This document shows, in pieces, positions 35,702-48,310 of a stretch of 64,000 bases of DNA. This stretch comes from Heliocidaris erythrogramma (lineage: Eukaryota; Echinodermata; Echinoidea; Camarodonta; Echinometridae). Numbering within the stretch: the stretch's first letter is position 1; the number at the start of each line of letters is the position of its first letter. The position numbers were made by a program, and so were the translations under genes. The DNA is taken from positions 3,060,616 to 3,124,615 of the forward strand of contig CM046864.1 of assembly GCA_025617745.1 (NCBI GenBank), written 5' to 3'. The notes under the pieces were generated by a model that saw nothing but the letters and a program-made list of their open reading frames with translations, searched no databases and was not told where the DNA came from.

Positions 35702-36303
35702 CAATACTTGAAAGAGAGAAAAAAATTCGGTAAAAACAGTGATTTTTAACTGAGGGCTTATCTGTCATAATTTGAAAAAAAATTAAAAGCTTCAGTTAAA
35801 ACCACTTTTCCAAAAATGTAATGGGGAGACCAAATTTGAAATCCTATCCAATGAAAGTAATTTCAGATCTCTTAATCCCTAGAAACTCATGAATTATCTC
35901 TTTTCCTAGAGAGGAAAAAGCAAAATTGAGGTTTTATCCTTTAAAAAACACATATTATATAGTGTAACAACTATACGACATATTGGGTCTTAACCAAAGA
36001 GTCCAGGCCTGGTCAAAACGTAGGTTTTTAAAAGGGTAAACCACTCTGCAAACATAGATAGATAAAGCTATTGTATTTCGAATGTCAAATTCAAGATTTC
36101 AGCCTCATGCTGTGTATTTTCCTTTTGTTCTTTAAATTAATTAACATTGTAGAGGGTCGATTCCTCAAAGAAATGGCATAGTCAGCCCTCCCCCACCACC
36201 ATCTTGACAGGATATTCACATGCAATCCCCTCTTGCGTCGTTCCTGTGCTTGACACAATTACATTGACGACAAAATGTATTAAATTTCGACTGATTTTTT
36301 TAC
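35701..36303. other. Intron-like stretch between EGF relic and sushi exon (copy A)
   Basis: AT-rich, no coding signal. Matches 48904-49505 in copy B. Confidence 0.55.
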
Positions 36304-36485
36304 CGTCACATGTTGGGATAGCTGCTGAGAACATCCCATCCGAACCACATGTCACAGAAGCAGTTCCATTAATGATATAGCCAGACATGCAGTTATAGTT
36401 GCACACGGTATTCGCAGATTGTGTGTTTCCCACTGTACATCCAGTTACCTGCAAGCCGCCGTAAGGGGTGGAACGGTACAGCCAA
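36304..36485 (-). pseudogene. Sushi (CCP) exon with one-base deletion (copy A)
   Basis: Same exon as 49506-49688 but 182 nt instead of 183. It reads GCAAGCCGCCG where copy B reads GCAAGCCGGCCG, so the first third (GCTVPPL) and the rest are in different frames. Acceptor CAG and donor GTAAAA are kept. If the base is truly missing, this copy would break the reading frame of any transcript that includes it. A sequencing or assembly error is the alternative. Confidence 0.85.
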
Positions 36486-36608
36486 CTGAAAAAAAGGAAA
36501 TATATTGAATTTGAATATTTGAAGTATGTTCTAAAACAATAAACCGAATTTTAAAACTCAATTGTTAAACTGTAAAACAGAGTTAAAGAGTGACTTTTTA
36601 GCTTCATG

Positions 36609-36728
36609 TGACACCTTGCCTGCATCATTGTCACGCATCGTTGCGTGCCAAGCAAAAGAGGAACACTATCCTGACCAGGGAGATGGCCAAGCTGAAGAAA
36701 GCAGAGGCATCTGCCAAGTAAATTTGTC
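36609..36728 (+). pseudogene. Processed pseudogene fragment, 3' end missing (copy A)
   Basis: Same coding tail as copy B (ending EMAKLKKAEASAK and stop), but about 125 bp of 3' UTR and poly(A) present in B are missing, the sequence jumping from AAATTTGT to the CCCACTTCTGACG flank. Confidence 0.6.
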
Positions 36729-36739
36729 CCCCACTTCTG

Positions 36740-37122
36740 ACGCTCCTGCTCCTATCAGAAGTGCCCTTATTTATGATAAGGTTTGTTTCGTGTAGTTGGT
36801 TTTGTGCAGATATGTGCAGACATTTTTTGTGCGTTTTTTATTATTCTTGAAATGAGAAGGGCCTTATTATTGTGTGACAGGTGTGAAAATTGATTTCTGT
36901 AACGATTTCATTCAAACCAAATCATGGAATTTGTGTTTTCTACCTGTACCCCTCAAGATCGCCTAAATAAGTGATACGTGAAAATGATGAAGAAATCAAG
37001 CTGTCACATGAAAGCTGATTGTGCCAAAAAATGTTCCAACTGTTTCTTTGTTCATTATCCATACAAATAGTAAAGGACTGGTAATCACTTTTTTTCTAAG
37101 TTTCGCTTCCATACCACCCCCA

Positions 37123-37154
<32 letters not shown>

Positions 37155-37555
37155 AAAACAAACAAAATAAAATAAAAATTAAAAATAATGTAGAATATAC
37201 CGAATACAAAGAATTAGCATTTAGTTAACCTTTAGTTAAAAAATTAATGTTATCGAGTAAATGATATTGCCAGGACACTTGCTATGGTGAGCATGTGGGT
37301 AGGCAACTGCTATTGTTAAAAATTTTACAATGGCTTCATATCCTTATCTACAACATCAGCTTAAAATGCCTTAAGAAAAATACTACCAAAGAGGTTTGTT
37401 TCACAGTCAGAAGTTTTTCTCCCCGATTTCTTTTCATCTTGGCTGCAAAGAGTCATTTGACCTACTGCTGTTAAATTTGACAAGACAGGTATATGGCTGA
37501 TTAAATTTATTTTTGATTTTAATTCTGTAAATGAAGAAAAGTATGAACTTTACTT
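36740..37555. other. Intron-like stretch left of block 2 (copy A)
   Basis: AT-rich, with a C-run and A-rich low-complexity tract at about 37113-37190. No gene seen. Matches 50068-50908 in B. Confidence 0.55.
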
Positions 37556-37794
37556 AAGTTATTTATATCTGTGAAAGGAATATGCCCATGGCTTTATTTC
37601 TTCACGGCTATTTAAACAGGGTAAAAGAAGATTTGTTTAAACCAACAAAAAAAAATATTAAAAATGGGGAAAGTGCCATGTTGATCATTTGCAATATTAA
37701 AGGAAGGAATTTTCTTTAGCATTTTTACTTTCTTTTAATAAAAAAAATTAAGAAGTTGAAGAAAATGCCATATTGTGCAGACCCATGCATTTAC

Positions 37795-37905
37795 CTATGT
37801 CGCAGTTCATGCCAGTGTATCCAGCATTACATGCACAGGTGTAGGTGTCTACTCCGTCTGTACAAGCTCCATTCACACACGGATCAGGATCACAGTCATC
37901 TATAT
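37795..37905 (-). CDS. EGF-like exon 56 (form T, D27N)
   Basis: S21T and D27N. Last exon of block 2 in transcription order. Confidence 0.9.
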
Positions 37906-38235
37906 CTATAAAAAGGAAAATGTCCATAGCTTTATTGACTAATCTTCAAATATATGAAAAGAAAATCTGTTGACCAGAAAAAAAAATAATAAAAATGGGG
38001 AAGTTATTTATATCTGTGAAAGGAATATGCCCATGGCTTCATTTCTTGACGGCTATTAAAACAGGGTATAAGAAGATTTGTTTAAACCAAAAAAAAAAAA
38101 TATTAAAAATGGGGAAAGTGCCATGTTGATTATTTGCAATATTAAGGGAAGGAATCTTCTTTAGAATTTTTACTTTCTTTAAAAAAAATTAAGAAGTTGA
38201 AGAAAATGCCATATTGTGCAGACCCATGCATTTAC

Positions 38236-38346
38236 CTATGTCGCAGTTCATGCCAGTGTATCCAGCATCACATGCACAGGTGTAGGTGTCTACTCCGTCT
38301 GTACATGCTCCATTCACACACGGATCAGGATCACAGTCATCTATAT
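38236..38346 (-). CDS. EGF-like exon 57 (form T)
   Basis: S21T, splice sites intact. Confidence 0.9.
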
Positions 38347-38679
38347 CTATAAAAAGGAAAATGTCCATAGCTTTATTGACTAATCTTCAAATATGTGAAA
38401 AGAAAATCTGTTGACCAGAAAAAAAAATCATAAAAATGGGGAAGTTATTTATATCTGTGATTGGAATATGCCCATGGCTTCATTTCTTGACGGCTATTAA
38501 AACAGGGTATAAGAAGATTTCTTTAAACCAAAAAAAAAAATATAAAAAATGGGGAAAGTGCCATATTGATTATTTGCAATATTAAAGGAAGGAATCTTCT
38601 TTAGCATTTTTACTTTCTTTTAATAAAAAAAATTAAGAAGTTGAAGAAAATGCCATATTGTGCAGACCCATGCATTTAC

Positions 38680-38790
38680 CTATGTCGCAGTTCATGCCAG
38701 TGTATCCAGCATCACATGCACAGGTGTAGGTGTCTACTCCGTCTGTACATGCTCCATTCACACACGGATCAGGATCACAGTCATCTATAT
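38680..38790 (-). CDS. EGF-like exon 58 (form T)
   Basis: S21T. With its flanks it closely matches exon 60 (1329 bp away), a further three-unit duplication. Confidence 0.9.
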
Positions 38791-39120
38791 CTATAAAAAG
38801 GAAAATGTCCATAGCTTTATTGACTACTCTTCAAATATGTGAAAAGAAAATCTGTTGACCAGAAAAAAAAATAATAAAAATGGGGGAAGTTATTTATATC
38901 TGTGAAAGGAATATGCCCATGGCTTCATTTCTTGACAGCTATTAAAACAGGGTATAAGAAGATTTCTTTAAACCAAAAAAAAAATATTAAAAATGGGGAA
39001 AGTGCCATGTTGATTATTTGCAATATTAAAGGAAGGAATCTTCTTTAGAATTTTCACTTTCTTTAAAAAAAAATTAAGAAGTTGAAGAAAATGCCATATT
39101 GTGCAGACCCATGCATTTAC

Positions 39121-39231
39121 CTATGTCGCAGTTCATGCCAGTGTATCCAGCATCACATGCACAGGTGTAGGTGTCTACTCCGTCTGTACATGCTCCATTC
39201 ACACACGGATCAGGATCACAGTCATCTATAT
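39121..39231 (-). CDS. EGF-like exon 59 (form T)
   Basis: S21T, splice sites intact. It has the GACTAATC and GTAAAAAG intron markers. Confidence 0.9.
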
Positions 39232-39563
39232 CTATAAAAAGGAAAATGTCCATAGCTTTATTGACTAATCTTCAAATATGTAAAAAGAAAATTTGTTGAC
39301 GAGAAAAAAAAATTATAAAAATGGGGGAAGTTATTTATATCTGTGAAAGGAATATGCCCATGGCTTCATTTCTTGACGGCTATTAAAACAGGGTATAAGA
39401 AGATTTGTTTAAACCAAAAAAAAAAAAATATTAAAAATGGGGAAAGTGCCATGTTGATTATTTGCAATATTAAAGGAAGGAATCTTCTTTAGAATTTTAC
39501 TTTCTTTTAAAATAAATTCAGAAGTTGAAGAAAATGCCATATTGTGCAGACCGATGCATTTAC

Positions 39564-39674
39564 CTATGTCGCAGTTCATGCCAGTGTATCCAGCATCACA
39601 TGCACAGGTGTAGGTGTCTACTCCGTCTGTACATGCTCCATTCACACACGGATCAGGATCACAGTCATCTATAT
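39564..39674 (-). CDS. EGF-like exon 60 (form T)
   Basis: S21T. The donor reads GTAAATGCATCGG, a marker shared with exon 64. Confidence 0.9.
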
Positions 39675-40008
39675 CTATAAAAAGGAAAATGTCCATAGCT
39701 TTATTGACTAATCTTCAAATATGTCAAAAGAAAATCTGTTGACCAGAAAAAAAAATCATAAAAATGGGGGAAGTTATTTATATCTGTGATTGGAATATGC
39801 CCATGGCTTCATTTCTTGACGGCTAGTAAAACAGGGTATAAGAAGATTTCTTTAAACCAAAAAAAAAAATATAAAAAATGGGGAAAGTGCCATATTGATT
39901 ATTTGCAATATTAAAGGAAGGAATCTTCTTTAGCATTTTTACTTTCTTTTAATAAAAAAAATTAAGAAGTTGAAGAAAATGCCATATTGTGCAGACCCAT
40001 GCATTTAC

Positions 40009-40119
40009 CTATGTCGCAGTTCATGCCAGTGTATCCAGCATCACATGCACAGGTGTAGGTGTCTACTCCGTCTGTACATGCTCCATTCACACACGGATCA
40101 GGATCACAGTCATCTATAT
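40009..40119 (-). CDS. EGF-like exon 61 (form T)
   Basis: S21T. The acceptor tract is CCCTTTTATAG. Confidence 0.9.
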
Positions 40120-40450
40120 CTATAAAAGGGAAAATGTCCATAGCTTTATTGACTACTCTTCAAATATGTGAAAAGAAAATCTGTTGACCAGAAAAAAAAA
40201 TAATAAAAATGGGGGAAGTTATTTATATCTGTGAAAGGAATATGCCCATGGCTTCATTTCTTGACGGCTATTAAAACAGGGTATAAGAAGATTTCTTTAA
40301 ACCAAAAAAAAAAATATTAAAAATGGGGAAAGTGCCATGTTGATTATTTGCAATATTAAAGGAAGGAATCTTCTTTAGAATTTTCACTTTCTTTAAAAAA
40401 AAATTAAGAAGTTGAAGAAAATGCCATATTGTGCAGACCCATGCATTTAC

Positions 40451-40561
40451 CTATGTCGCAGTTCATGCCAGTGTATCCAGCATCACATGCACAGGTGTAG
40501 GTGTCTACTCCGTCTGTACATGCTCCATTCACACACGGATCAGGATCACAGTCATCTATAT
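40451..40561 (-). CDS. EGF-like exon 62 (form T)
   Basis: S21T, splice sites intact. Confidence 0.9.
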
Positions 40562-40893
40562 CTATAAAAAGGAAAATGTCCATAGCTTTATTGACTACTC
40601 TTCAAATATGTGAAAAGAAAATCTGTTGACCAGAAAAAAAAATAATAAAAATGGGGGAAGTTATTTATATCTGTGAAAGGAATATGCCCATGGCTTCATT
40701 TCTTGACGGCTATTAAAACAGGGTATAAGAAGATTTCTTTAAACCAAAAAAAAAAAATATTAAAAATGGGGAAAGTGCCATGTTGATTATTTGCAATATT
40801 AAAGGAAGGAATCTTCTTTAGAATTTTCACTTTCTTTAAAAAAAAATTAAGAAGTTGAAGAAAATGCCATATTGTGCAGACCCATGCATTTAC

Positions 40894-41004
40894 CTATGTC
40901 GCAGTTCATGCCAGTGTATCCAGCATCACATGCACAGGTGTAGGTGTCTACTCCGTCTGTACATGCTCCATTCACACACGGATCAGGATCACAGTCATCT
41001 ATAT
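40894..41004 (-). CDS. EGF-like exon 63 (form T)
   Basis: S21T. First exon of block 2 in transcription order. Confidence 0.9.
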
Positions 41005-41234
41005 CTATAAAAAGGAAAATGTCCAAAGCTTTATTGACTAATCTTCAAATATGTAAAAAGAAAATTTGTTGACGAGGAAAACAAAATTAAAATGGAGGAA
41101 GTTATTTATATCTGTGAAAGGAACATGCCCATGGCTTCATTTCTTGACGGCTATTAAAACCGGGTAAAAGAAGAAGAAAGAAAAAAAAAAAGGAAATAAA
41201 ATAGAGATGCACCCTGTGCTATACACCACTATCA

Positions 41235-41845
41235 TTTACCATTTACATGTCAAAGTACCCCGAAGAGGAAAAATATATGATGCTTGTGATATTATGTGTT
41301 TTTCATGCCATGCAGATTCACGAAGCAGAAAGGTGTGGAGAGAGCCAATGTCATTGGTCTCCAACAGCTTGGGGCTCACCCAGACATCCAGGTTCGTTGG
41401 TTCGGGCGGGGCGGCCTTACAATCCATGAAATACCTACATGAAGAACAACCCAAGATATGCGCAATACGCCACGCTGCCTCACACTTGGTAGAGTTGGAC
41501 GCAGGGTCCAACGACATCGGGAAGTACGCTGTCAAACATAAAGGTATAGCTGTCGAGGAGATGCTACTGGCGGCTAGGCAGCTGCTCCCAGAAAGCCAAA
41601 TCTGTTTTTCTGAAATCGTCCATAAGCTCTTCTATTATGGACGCCCAGATGGTCCGCACAACAACTGCCGCAAAACAGTAAATAAGTATGCAAGGTGGAA
41701 GATTAGGAGGATGTTGCAGGCGTCACGACAGAAAACATCCACACGCAGGACCACGAACTGTTCTATCGGGACGGGGTACACCTCTCGGAGCGCGGAAGTG
41801 ATCTGCTGATCTCCGACTTCAGAATGCTCTAGGAATTGCTGCCCC
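41235..41845 (+). pseudogene. SGNH-hydrolase-like fragment, frameshifted (copy B)
   Basis: Blocks FGRGGL, LDAGSNDIG and YRDGVHLSERG are all readable but in two frames, as in A1. An apparent 200-codon open frame (41207-41809) passes through this region but holds only the GSND block in the right frame. That frame is therefore not an intact gene. Confidence 0.68.
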
Positions 41846-42469
41846 ATTGAAGGAGGACGAAAAGTCCCTAATAAAAAAATTAATCTATCCAAGTGCAGTT
41901 TGGAAAAAAAAATGAAAAAAAAAAAAATTGGGGACTGTTTTTGGAAGGGTTTTTAATTGTTTTCCAATCAGTTCCGGTCAATCGTAGGGGAAGGGTTCTA
42001 TATATAGGTAAAGAAAACGGGAGATGGGAATCAGTGTCCCTGGAAACGCCTGTCCCGGGACGCCGGCTGGATGTCTTCCTCCCGGCAGGTCACGTGACCA
42101 GGTTCCCCTCCTAGAATTCATGTTCATGGTCTTGAAGCCTCTCTCCCTCCTACATGTACATGTGTATATTCTGACACATTTGAGAAGTTTGTATTGAATA
42201 GATGATAACTTTTTGTGGGGAATCGCGCCCCAGGAAACTCCTGTCCTGGGATCCGGGCTGGATCTCTTCCTCCCGGCAAGTCATGTGACCCGGATTCCCC
42301 CTTTTCGTCATTTGATGTCAATTGAATACTTATTGCACTATTAGAAATCTTGTGCTAATGAAAATATGATGGAAATTGGTTTTAATAGCTGGGAATTGTC
42401 CCCAGTGGAATAAAGTTGAGAAAATGGCAATTTCATGTGTGAACTGTATTTATTCTCGCAATACGATTA
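41235..42469 (+). mobile_element. 3' part of SGNH-hydrolase element (copy B)
   Basis: Equivalent of 24060-25281, ending TTTATTCTCGC and followed after two A by an element head. Truncated at the same point as in A1 and C, so the truncation predates the segmental duplication. Confidence 0.72.
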
Positions 42470-42471
42470 TT

Positions 42472-42870
42472 CGAATCAGCGAATAATTACATTTGCGAGA
42501 GAATACAGGGTAATACACGGTTAGGGCGATGTGCACTGCATTAGCTTGCTATATTCTGTTTCCACGGCGTTTGCAGACGACCAAATATCAAAGCGCGCGC
42601 TTTTGGGCAAACGCCGGATACCGCACTGCAAAGAACACGCCCCCCACCGCATGCCTGGGGTTGGTGGACAACTGCGCATTAAGCGCCATATAACGGTGTC
42701 CCTGGAGACAGGCAATCAACTTGTGCGCAGACTCGGGTTAGCACCACCCCTACGCGTAGAGTAGCCAATCAAAGGCGCTAATCAACAGAAGGAACGCGCA
42801 CATGGTTCTCCGAATCTGAATCATGCTTTCAGTCTCAACTCAACCTCTGGGGACAATGGATGTTATTTTG
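42472..42870 (+). mobile_element. Head of an SGNH element (copy B)
   Basis: Starts TACGATTATTCG and ends TTATTTTG as in copy A. It keeps GGTGTCCCTGGAGACAGGC, which matches the 3.97-kb element better than the A1 and C heads do. Confidence 0.65.
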
Positions 42871-44270
42871 CCCTCCCTCCCTGTATAAAATAGAGTAACT
42901 GGTAGGGCAGGGGATAAGTACATGACCAAAACAAGGTTAAGGTGGAGGAAAAGTATGACATGTAAATCTCAGGGAAATAGTCAGCCATATGGCAAATACT
43001 GCAGTATGTGTTATAAGGTCAGAGGGAAGGAATTGAAAACAGAAATTTAAAAAAAAAAGATAATTAAATAAATAATTGGAAATAAAGGTGTAAAGAAAAA
43101 AATATCATAACATGGTGCACTTGCAAATTCAGCAGGAACGAATAATTAAAGGGTGACATGATTCCCATTAATAAACAAAACACAAATTGATGAGCGCCTG
43201 GTAGGGCCCGTGCTAGAATGAGTGGGCCTCATGTTTTTAGTAGAAATACATTGAATCTCAATACCTAGATTGAAGGTGGTTACCCACGAAACTTTCATCC
43301 AATCGTTAGCTGGTTGGTTGGGCTTGGAAATATAATAATTTTTTGAAGCCCCGCCCACAATTGATGGGTGGGGTTACAAGTTCATCGTGTCAGACGGAAC
43401 ATGAATTTACCAACCCATTCCGGCTCATACTTATTACAAAACTGTGCTCATAGGAAAGTCTTGAAACAAAATGTGTGTATTCATATTATTACTCGTCTGT
43501 GCCTTCTTGAAACCTATAATACGTTTAAAATTTCATTTGGCTTTTGGGGGGAAATGCCAAAAATGTGAGAGTGACAGTCGGGGCACATTGTACACGAAAC
43601 AGAATATTTAAAGATGACAATATTTCCAGCATTTAATAACCTATTCTTCTGTTCTAAAGGGGCTAACTGGTTATCCTTTCATCCATCAGAAATTTTCGTG
43701 TAATCCCACTCATATAGTTTTTGCTGTAAATGAAAAAAGCAACGAAGGGGCATCAGTTTATGATTGATCATTATCTTCACAATATTGTATTCCACCAAGT
43801 TAGCAGAAGAAATGAACTTTCCCCCTACCAAAGAGCAAGAGTGCAAAATGTTTATTCCAAATCATGGATCCAGTTTATTGTAAAAGTTATTTAAAAAATA
43901 GTTTTAAAAACGTGACAGATGGGACAAATATCTATCTGACCTTTGACCTCCTTTTAAATCTAAAAATTTATCATATTTTGAACTTTTTTGTAAACAGATC
44001 CGAAATTCACCTTAGCCCTAACCAGATTTGATTAACTTATCATCATAACAGCAGAAATTTCAGAAAATGACTCAATATGTGATTACCATATTTTACTGTA
44101 AAAATTTTTACCTTCATTAATGGGTCAGAAAATAGTAATTTTTGGTCAAAATCTCATGATAATCAAAAGTTTGAATATGGTTCCATAGAGTTTGAATCAA
44201 GTTTATTCAAGTGACATATGTAAATGTTCAAATTAAACTTTGCACTTTCACCCTAAGTTGACATTTTCAT
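42871..44270. other. AT-rich stretch without gene (copy B)
   Basis: Matches 25677-27060. No gene recognised. Confidence 0.6.
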
Positions 44271-44304
44271 GTGATTGTTGTATGCATATATGTATACATG
44301 TACT

Positions 44305-45028
44305 TGGTGAGGATATTGTATTTCTTCATTCATTCTGTAGTTGGTTGGCTGGGCTTGGAAACCTAAAAAATGGAATACAATGTATGCATGCATATATTTT
44401 GGTGAGGATATTGTATTCTTTCACTCATTCATTGGTCGGTTGTTTGGTTGGGCTTGCATATATCTTGGTGAGGGCATTTCTTCATTCATTCAGTGGTTGG
44501 TTGGTTGGTTGGGCTTGAAAACTTAAAAAGGTGGTTATACAATGTAAGCATATATGTTGGTGAGGATATTGACATTGGTTGGTTGGTTGGGCTTGGAGAC
44601 CTAGAAAGGTTAAGCAGTGGTTGGTTGGTTGGGCTTGGAAACCTAAAAAGGTGGTTATACAGTGTATGCATATATGTTGGTGAGGATATTGACATTGGTT
44701 GGTTGGTTGGGCTTGGAGACCTAGAAAGGTTAAGCAGTGGTTGGTTGGTTGGGCTTGGAAACCTAAAAAGGTGGTTATACAGTGTATGCATATATGTTGG
44801 TGAGGATATTGACATTGGTTGGTTGGTTTGGTTGGAAACCTAGACAGGTTAAACAGTGGTTGGTTGGTTGGGCTTGGAAACCCAAAAGGGTGGTTATATA
44901 ATGTGTTGGTGAGGATATTGTCACTGGTTGGTTGGTTGGGCTTGGAAAGCTAGACAGGTTAAACAGTGGTTGGTTGGTTGGTTGGGCTTGGAAACCTAAA
45001 AAGGTGGTTATACAATGTAAGCATATAT
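44305..45028. repeat. TTGG-rich minisatellite, left part (copy B)
   Basis: Same array as 27105-27823. Two adjacent internal units around 44590-44820 are nearly identical, which suggests more recent local homogenisation than in A. Confidence 0.85.
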
Positions 45029-46638
45029 GAAGCGCTTACTTGCAAAATGCCCTAAATCCATTTTTTATCATATGGCACTTTTTATATGCCTTAATAGACA
45101 TTCACCATGTGCATCAAACTGGCTATATTTCAACTTCTAAAAGTTTCAGGAAGTTTGTTAAAAAATGAGATGAAAATTATGTTTTCTTTCAAAAGGCCCT
45201 AAATCCAAAACACTTTTCTTGCAAAAAGCCCTATATCCATTCATCTATCCTGCATCCTGATTGGCTAAGAGAATAGATTTTTGGCATGAATGACCAATCA
45301 CGCGCCTCCACACAACCACTTTTTAGCACTAACATGTAATTTTATTGGAATCTCCGTGGATTTATTTTGTAATCATTCCCACAACTGGAATCTATCTTCA
45401 GTATTCTATGTAGAGCTTCATTGCACTTCATTAGATATTGATTTTTGAAAGTTAATGTTCATTTGCACAAAATGACGTAGAGTCAATGTAGATGTTAGTT
45501 CCTAGTTTTATCATTGACCCAAAAGTTCTTAAGAGTTATTACTACCAGAAGTATTCTTATTATCTTCACACTAGAGCTGTTCAAGTGAAACTGAATCAGA
45601 ATCACTGTTAGTTATGGTGATGTTGATGACAGTGATAAATGTGATGATGGTAGAAATAGTGATAGAGATAATGATAATAGTGGTGGCAATGATAATGGCG
45701 ATGAAGGTACTTACGGTCACCATAATGACGATGACGATGATGATGATGATGATGATGGTTATGATGGTGATGATAATGGCAATAATGATGATAACAACAA
45801 TGATGATGTTGGTTATGATGATGTTGATGCTGATTTCATTCATGTGTATGATGGTGTGATGCTGAATGTTCTGATGATGGTAATGGTGTGACGACGCTGT
45901 CAATTGTACGGGTGATAATGATGGTATTGGTTACGTGATGTGATGTTGATTATGATGATGCATTCTACTTTGGAATCAGTAGATATTGCTTTTATCTTGA
46001 GCAAATCTGCTTTATTAAGGGCAGATAATGACTGGCTACTGTCAGTAAACAATACAAATTATCTTTGGAATCGACTTAAAAATGTTGCTATATCAGGCAA
46101 GGTTTATCCTAGCAAAGCAAATATTTAAACAGTGATCTAGAGCAAGTCTACTTTATTTTTAAGGTCAGACGTTGATTTTCGATAAGTCACCCCAATTATC
46201 TTTCAAAGTTTAAATTTTGATTGATTTTATAATGTTGCTATATAAGGCAAGGTTTATTATAACACATTGAACACTTTAGGCAGATGGAGCAGCACAAGCT
46301 GTTAGGGGCACAAGGGCGGTGAATTTTGGGTTCATTAGAAAGATTTTTAATGTGTAAATTATTATTATCATTCAAGACTTTTCTTGCAAAAGGCCCTAAA
46401 TCCCACTTTTCTTGCAAAAGGCCCTAAATCCCCCAAAATAATAAATATTAAAAATCATATAAAATGTTTGACGGCCGCAGGATTTTTAAAATCGTGATTA
46501 TTGTTACCTGCGGTGATGTCTCTTAAACATACATGAAGATCTTCTTGAATGAAATCATAGAACTGTGTGCAACAAAAAATCTCAATTTACTAAGAAGTAG
46601 GTAAAGTTGATTTAGGGCCTTTTGCAAGAAAACTCTTC
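45029..46638. mobile_element. 1.6-kb terminal-inverted-repeat element (copy B)
   Basis: Same boundaries as in A: starts GAAGCGCTTACTTGC after GCATATAT and ends AACTCTTC before ATATGTTGG. ATAT is present on both sides, supporting a 4-bp target duplication. It includes a GAT microsatellite at about 45610-45965. Confidence 0.72.
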
Positions 46639-47250
46639 ATATGTTGGTGATGATATTGTCACTGGTTGGTTGGTTTGGTTGGAAACCTAGACAGGTTAAA
46701 CAGTGGTTGGTTGGTTGGGCTTGGAAACCCTAAAAGGTGGTTATATAATGTGTTAGTGAGGATATTGTCACTGGTTGGTTGGTTGGGCTTGGAAAGCTAG
46801 ACAGGTTAAACAGTGGTTGGTTGGTTGGTTGGGCTTGGAAACCTAAAAAGGTGGTTATACAATGTATGCATATATGTTGGTGCGGATATTGTATTTTTCA
46901 CTAATTAATTGGTTAGTTGCCTGGGCTGGAAACTCAGAAAGGTTAAACAATCATTCTTAAATCGGTTGGTTGGTTGGTCGGGCTTGGAAAACTTTTAAAA
47001 AAAAAAGTGAAATAATATATGCATATATGTTGGTTAGGATATTGTATTTCCGATACATTCACTGGTTGTTTGATTGGGCTTGAAAACCTAAAAATTGGTC
47101 TGGGCAATGTGTGCATTCATGATTACCTGTATATTTTTCATTCATTCATTGGTTGGTTGGTTTTCTTGGATACGGTCGGACCATGTATACATTGATGTTG
47201 GGGAGGATATTGCATGTTTCAGTTATTCATTGGTTGTTTGGGCTTGAAAA
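46639..47250. repeat. TTGG-rich minisatellite, right part (copy B)
   Basis: Continuation of the interrupted array, matching 29435-30075. Confidence 0.83.
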
Positions 47251-47511
47251 CAAAAACTAAGAAACAAAAGAAAAAAGAAAGATGGCTGTGCAACGTACAT
47301 GTGTCTAAGATTAAGGAAATATTATTATAATGAGACCTCGTACATTTAAAAATATAAAATAACTTTTTTGAAAGAAACATATTTAAAGTTGGTAAATGCC
47401 GGATTTGATATTGAAAGAAAGACAGGTTACGAAGAGGTAATTGTAGCTCTTTACTTAACCTTCAATAAACAATAAAAAAAATATTATAACGTTTTGAAAA
47501 AACGTATTTAC

Positions 47512-47617
47512 TGAACAGTTCATGCCAGTATAACCAGCATCACAGTTACAAGTGTAGGAGCCAACTCCATCTATGCAACTCCATTTACACACGGATCGGG
47601 AGTGCAGTCATCAATAT
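47512..47617 (-). pseudogene. EGF-like pseudo-exon (copy B)
   Basis: It has the same one-base deletion, the same in-frame TAG and the same shortened 3' end as 30334-30439. The damage is therefore older than the duplication that made A and B. Confidence 0.82.
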
Positions 47618-47841
47618 CTAGCAAATTAAATTTCAAGTAAGTGTTAATGCTGGATTTAATAGTGAAAGAATTACATATTTTAAAATAGGTAATTGCAGCT
47701 CTTCACTTAGAATTGAATTGAAAATAAGAATTATGTTAGGACATTGTGACGTCCTACAGTAAAGTAAAATGACGTTTTAAAAAGCACAATATCTAAAGGG
47801 CTGATATGCCAGATTTGATATTGAAGTAAAGAAACATTTTA

Positions 47842-47860
47842 GAAGTACAGTCATCAATAT
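47842..47860 (-). pseudogene. Relic of an EGF exon start (copy B)
   Basis: Counterpart of 30664-30682, encoding (D)IDDCT after an AG. Confidence 0.5.
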
Positions 47861-48077
47861 CTAGAACGAATAGAAAAGGGGGTTAATGCCGGATATAACA
47901 ACGAAAGAAAGACAGGTTTTAGAAGAGGTAATTTAAATTCTTTAACTTCATTTGTTTTAAGATTAAGGAAAATATTATTACAATGATACCTCGTACATTT
48001 AGAAATATAAAATAACTTTTTTGACAGAAATATATTTAAAGGGGGTAAATGCCGGATTTGATATTGAAAGAAAGACA

Positions 48078-48310
48078 GGTTACGAAGAGGTAATTGTAGC
48101 TCTTTACTCGAACCTGAATAAACAAGAAAAAAATTAAACGTTAATATCTAGAAATTAAATGAAAAATTTGTTCACTAAAAGGGATGTTTTGTCCTTAAAA
48201 AACACATAAAATATAGTTTGACAACTATACGACATCATCGGTCTTAAATTATTTTTCACTATTTTGTTATATTTCATGTTTCCGTTCTCTTGTTATGTCA
48301 GACTTATGTA
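48078..48310. other. Intron-like sequence (copy B)
   Basis: AT-rich, matches 34870-35108. No gene seen. Confidence 0.5.

Larger units (their letters stand above)
23999..37555. repeat. Segmental copy A between EGF blocks
   Basis: The order of parts matches copy B: truncated SGNH element, AT-rich stretch, minisatellite, 1.6-kb TIR element, minisatellite, decayed EGF units, EGF relic, SINE-like repeat, sushi exon and processed pseudogene. A differs by a 3.97-kb insertion at 30897-34869, a one-base loss in the sushi exon and loss of the 3' part of the processed pseudogene. Confidence 0.9.
37556..41173 (-). repeat. EGF-exon tandem array, block 2 (8 units)
   Basis: Eight units of about 443 bp, all of form T. 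The left junction with copy A (after TACTTAAG) recurs at the left of block 3. The right junction (GGTAAAAGAAG running into a purine-rich stretch) recurs at the right ends of blocks 1 and 3, so the block and its flanks were copied as one segment. The leftmost unit is the most diverged (D27N, a synonymous change at A14, altered intron). Intron A-tracts vary in length from unit to unit. Confidence 0.92.
47307..48077 (-). repeat. Decayed EGF-type repeat units (copy B)
   Basis: Same arrangement as 30130-30890, with the 80-bp direct repeat at about 47310-47390 and 47962-48042. Here the sequence continues without the 3.97-kb insertion. Confidence 0.6.

Noticed and set aside
41207-41809. An intact 200-codon gene
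   Set aside because: Only the GSND block is in the right frame. FGRGGL and DGVH are in another frame, so it is a frameshifted mobile-element fragment.
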